Shown here: piece after piece, positions 5,871 to 7,804 of the stretch | Position numbering within the stretch: position 1 is the first letter of the stretch | How the letters are laid out: every line of letters begins with the position of its first letter | Assembly: GCA_031268245.1 (NCBI GenBank) | Contig: JAIRXN010000062.1 | Location: forward strand, 1-7,804 | DNA from: Treponema sp. | GTDB lineage: Bacteria > Spirochaetota > Spirochaetia > Treponematales > Breznakiellaceae | Reading direction: 5' to 3' | DNA length: 7,804 nt | Translations under genes and position numbers: made by a program | Notes under the pieces: generated by a model | Database searches by the model: none | Seen by the model: the letters and a program-made list of their open reading frames with translations, nothing else | What the model was told of the DNA's origin: nothing

Positions 5871-7383
5871 TGCGGCCCTGCGATTGTCCGCCATTGTAAA
5901 AACCTTTCCCGGTGTAGTTGCCCTGAATGACATGAATTTTGAACTCCGGCAGGGAGAGATTCACGCCATCTGCGGAGAAAACGGCGCGGGAAAATCCACT
6001 CTGATGAAGGTGGTTACGGGGGTTCACTCCCCGGATCAGGGGACCATAACCCTGTTCGGCAGAGAAGAAAAAATAGCCAACCCTGTTGACGCTTTTTCCA
6101 AAGGCATCGCCATTATCTATCAGGAAACCAGTCTTTTTGAAGAAATGACCGTGCTGGAAAATCTCTTTCTGGGCCGGGAGATTGTCAAAAAAATCGGGCC
6201 CCTGCCGGTACTGGATTATAAGGCTATGGCTCTGCGCATGGAGTCCATCCTCCGCAGCCTCCATATTTCTATTCCGATGGAAGAAAAAATAAAAAACCTC
6301 GGCATGGCCCAGAAACAGATGGTGGAAATCGCCAAGGCCCTCACCTTTCAGTCCCGAATCCTTATTCTGGACGAACCTACTGCCTCCCTGACCCAGGAGG
6401 AGGTGGACGCTCTCTTCGCGATTATCCGCGGGCTTCGGGACAACGGAGTCAGTATAGTGTACATCAGCCACCGGCTGGAGGAGATCTTCATCCTCTGTGA
6501 CCGGGTTACGGTAATTCGGGACGGCCGTTATATTTCCACCAAGGAAGTTGCCAAAACCAACAAAGACCAACTGGTAGCCGACATGGTGGGCCGCAGCATG
6601 GACAACTACTACCCAAAGACGGCGGTAGAGATTGGCGGAGAACTACTCTCCGTCAGGGAACTGGGGGACAGGGAACTCCTCCACGATATCAGCTTCCATG
6701 TGCGCCGGGGGGAGATTCTGGGTTTTGCGGGTCTGGCGGGCTCGGGCCGGACGGAACTGGCTATGGCCCTGAGCGGCTTTACGCCTCCGGAACGGGGAGA
6801 AATTTTTCTTGACGGCAAAGCGGTTCGTTTCAAGAACTACCGTGAAGCCATGGAACAGAGTCTTGTATATGTGACCGAAGACCGGGGCAAATACGGCGTC
6901 ATTGTAAATATGAGCATAAAGGACAACATCGTTATGCCGCAGCTTGATAAAAATTCCCGCCTCGGAGTTATCAACAAACAGAAGGAATACTCGGTAGCGG
7001 AAAGGATGCGGGAAAGCATCGGGATAAAAGCGCCGGATACGGATTTCCTGGTGATGAATCTTTCCGGGGGGAACCAGCAAAAGGTGTCGGTCGGCAAGGC
7101 CCTGGCCCTGAATCCCAAGCTGCTGATTCTGGATGAGCCGACCCGCGGGGTGGATGTAAACGCCAAGGCGGAGATCCACCGGATCATCAGCCAGATGGCT
7201 GCCTCGGGGCTCACTATTCTGCTGATCTCCAGCGAACTGCCCGAACTTATCGGCATGTGCGACAGGATCTATGTTATGAAAGACGGTACCATCGCCGGCT
7301 GCTTCGGCAGGGACAAGTTCTCCCAGGAAGAAATCCTCCATATTGCCCTGGCCTCCGAAGGCGCGGCGGAGGCGGCTTTATGA
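5863..7383 (+). CDS. sugar ABC importer ATP-binding protein, tandem NBDs (RbsA/RhaT-like)
   Basis: This encodes 506 residues, the normal size for the RbsA/XylG/MglA class, in which one chain carries both nucleotide-binding domains and powers a sugar permease at the inner membrane. Domain 1 has Walker A GENGAGKST (38-46), Q-loop Gln 87, a weak signature LGMAQKQ (146-152), Walker B ILILDEPT (166-173) and H-loop His 203. Domain 2 has GLAGSGRTE (290-298), where Arg replaces the Walker A Lys. It also has a full LSGGNQQK signature (400-407), Walker B LILDEPTRG (421-429) and Ser 456 where a His is usual. These asymmetries are normal for this class. The start at 5863 overlaps the rhaM stop, with AGG 9 bases upstream; a longer in-frame start at 5815 would overlap rhaM deeply. 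Beside rhaM, L-rhamnose is the likeliest substrate, as with the Rhizobium RhaSTPQ system. Confidence 0.95.
   Translation: MSDAALRLSAIVKTFPGVVALNDMNFELRQGEIHAICGENGAGKSTLMKVVTGVHSPDQGTITLFGREEKIANPVDAFSKGIAIIYQETSLFEEMTVLENLFLGREIVKKIGPLPVLDYKAMALRMESILRSLHISIPMEEKIKNLGMAQKQMVEIAKALTFQSRILILDEPTASLTQEEVDALFAIIRGLRDNGVSIVYISHRLEEIFILCDRVTVIRDGRYISTKEVAKTNKDQLVADMVGRSMDNYYPKTAVEIGGELLSVRELGDRELLHDISFHVRRGEILGFAGLAGSGRTELAMALSGFTPPERGEIFLDGKAVRFKNYREAMEQSLVYVTEDRGKYGVIVNMSIKDNIVMPQLDKNSRLGVINKQKEYSVAERMRESIGIKAPDTDFLVMNLSGGNQQKVSVGKALALNPKLLILDEPTRGVDVNAKAEIHRIISQMAASGLTILLISSELPELIGMCDRIYVMKDGTIAGCFGRDKFSQEEILHIALASEGAAEAAL
7368..7372 (+). promoter_or_regulatory. ribosome binding site GGAGG for the permease
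   Basis: GGAGG lies inside the last codons of the ATPase gene, 7 bases before the ATG at 7380, and supports that start. Confidence 0.75.
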
Positions 7384-7804
7384 AACAACGAATCCGGCTG
7401 AACGCCGAACTCTATCTGGGGCTTTTTCTCCTGGCAATGCTGCTCTTTCTACGGGTCTTTGCGGCGGGCTTTTTCTCCCTGAACAATACCATGAGCATAC
7501 TCAACCGTTTCAGTTATCTGTTGATCGCCTCTATCGGCATGAACTTGATCATCCTGACTTCCAATATTGATGTTTCGGCGGGCAATATCATCTCCGTGGT
7601 GTGTCTTTTTATCGCGGCTTTGGGTAAATTGAACCTAGGGCTTCCGGTTCTGCTTCCCGCCGCCATGCTCATGGGGATGGCTCTCAGCCTTGTCAACGCC
7701 CTCTTTATAACCCAGTTCCGCATCCCCGCCATTGTGGCGACCCTCGCCACGGCTCAGCTTTTTTCCGGGATATTGCCCCTATTGGTGGAAGGCTCCCTCT
7801 ACGA
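7380..7804 (+). CDS. sugar ABC transporter permease, RbsC-like (5' part only)
   Basis: The gene starts at the ATG at 7380 and is still open at the window edge, giving 141 complete codons of a family that is usually about 310-340 residues. Hydrophobic segments fall at about 11-31, 44-60, 68-81, 87-110 and 116-136. Family landmarks are GMNLIILTSNIDVSAGNI (53-70), matching the conserved region around the second membrane helix in RbsC-type permeases, and FRIPAIVATLATAQLFSG (113-130). It would form the inner-membrane channel driven by the upstream ATPase. Its ATG overlaps the ATPase stop as ATGA and has a strong GGAGG, so translation is probably coupled. Rhamnose systems often have two permeases, so a second one may follow outside the window. 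Confidence 0.93.
   Translation, partial: MKQRIRLNAELYLGLFLLAMLLFLRVFAAGFFSLNNTMSILNRFSYLLIASIGMNLIILTSNIDVSAGNIISVVCLFIAALGKLNLGLPVLLPAAMLMGMALSLVNALFITQFRIPAIVATLATAQLFSGILPLLVEGSLY

Noticed and set aside
5593..6570. 325-codon minus-strand open frame over rhaM and the ABC ATPase
   Set aside because: Both plus-strand genes show complete catalytic motifs. The minus product is a low-information shadow rich in His, Phe and Gly.
6730..7240. Degenerate second nucleotide-binding site of the ABC ATPase (Arg in Walker A, Ser in the H-loop)
   Set aside because: These replacements are the normal state of the RbsA/MglA class and do not indicate decay or novelty.

Overview
The window is a compact, protein-coding bacterial segment with no RNA genes, mobile elements or CRISPR. 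The gene content suggests a spirochaete of the Treponema group, perhaps a gut or termite-gut type. The reasons are a small outer-membrane protein next to a lipoprotein with a loose lipobox, a RarA ATPase carrying a long C-terminal domain, and a divergent AraC/rhamnose-mutarotase/ABC cluster. This placement is inference from gene style and roughly balanced base composition; no marker gene is present.

Left half, plus strand: the tail of an upstream gene (1-66), a secreted beta-barrel-like protein (110-739), a large lipoprotein with beta-propeller-like repeats (757-2157) and a 780-residue RarA-type AAA+ ATPase (2185-4527). Spacing is 43, 17 and 27 bases, so these probably form one transcription unit. 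The RarA protein is the most unusual item. Its first ~445 residues are a complete RarA/MgsA clamp-loader-like ATPase, and the next ~335 look like a diverged class I methyltransferase fold.

Right half: a minus-strand AraC-family regulator (4524-5438) runs tail-to-tail into rarA with the two stop codons overlapping, and diverges from a sugar operon on the plus strand. That operon starts with L-rhamnose mutarotase (5553-5870). It continues with an RbsA-like sugar ABC ATPase with two nucleotide-binding domains (5863-7383, 8-base overlap) and the first 141 codons of an RbsC-like permease (7380 onward, 4-base overlap). The expected job is uptake and anomer conversion of L-rhamnose or a similar deoxy-sugar under control of the AraC regulator. 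A periplasmic binding protein and probably a second permease are expected outside the window.

The 114-base divergent spacer (5439-5552) is the main regulatory region. It holds a good minus-strand promoter placed so close to araC that the transcript may be leaderless, a perfect 13-base palindrome over its -35 box, and a wider 8-base inverted repeat nearly concentric with it. No gene-free stretch exceeds 300 bases.
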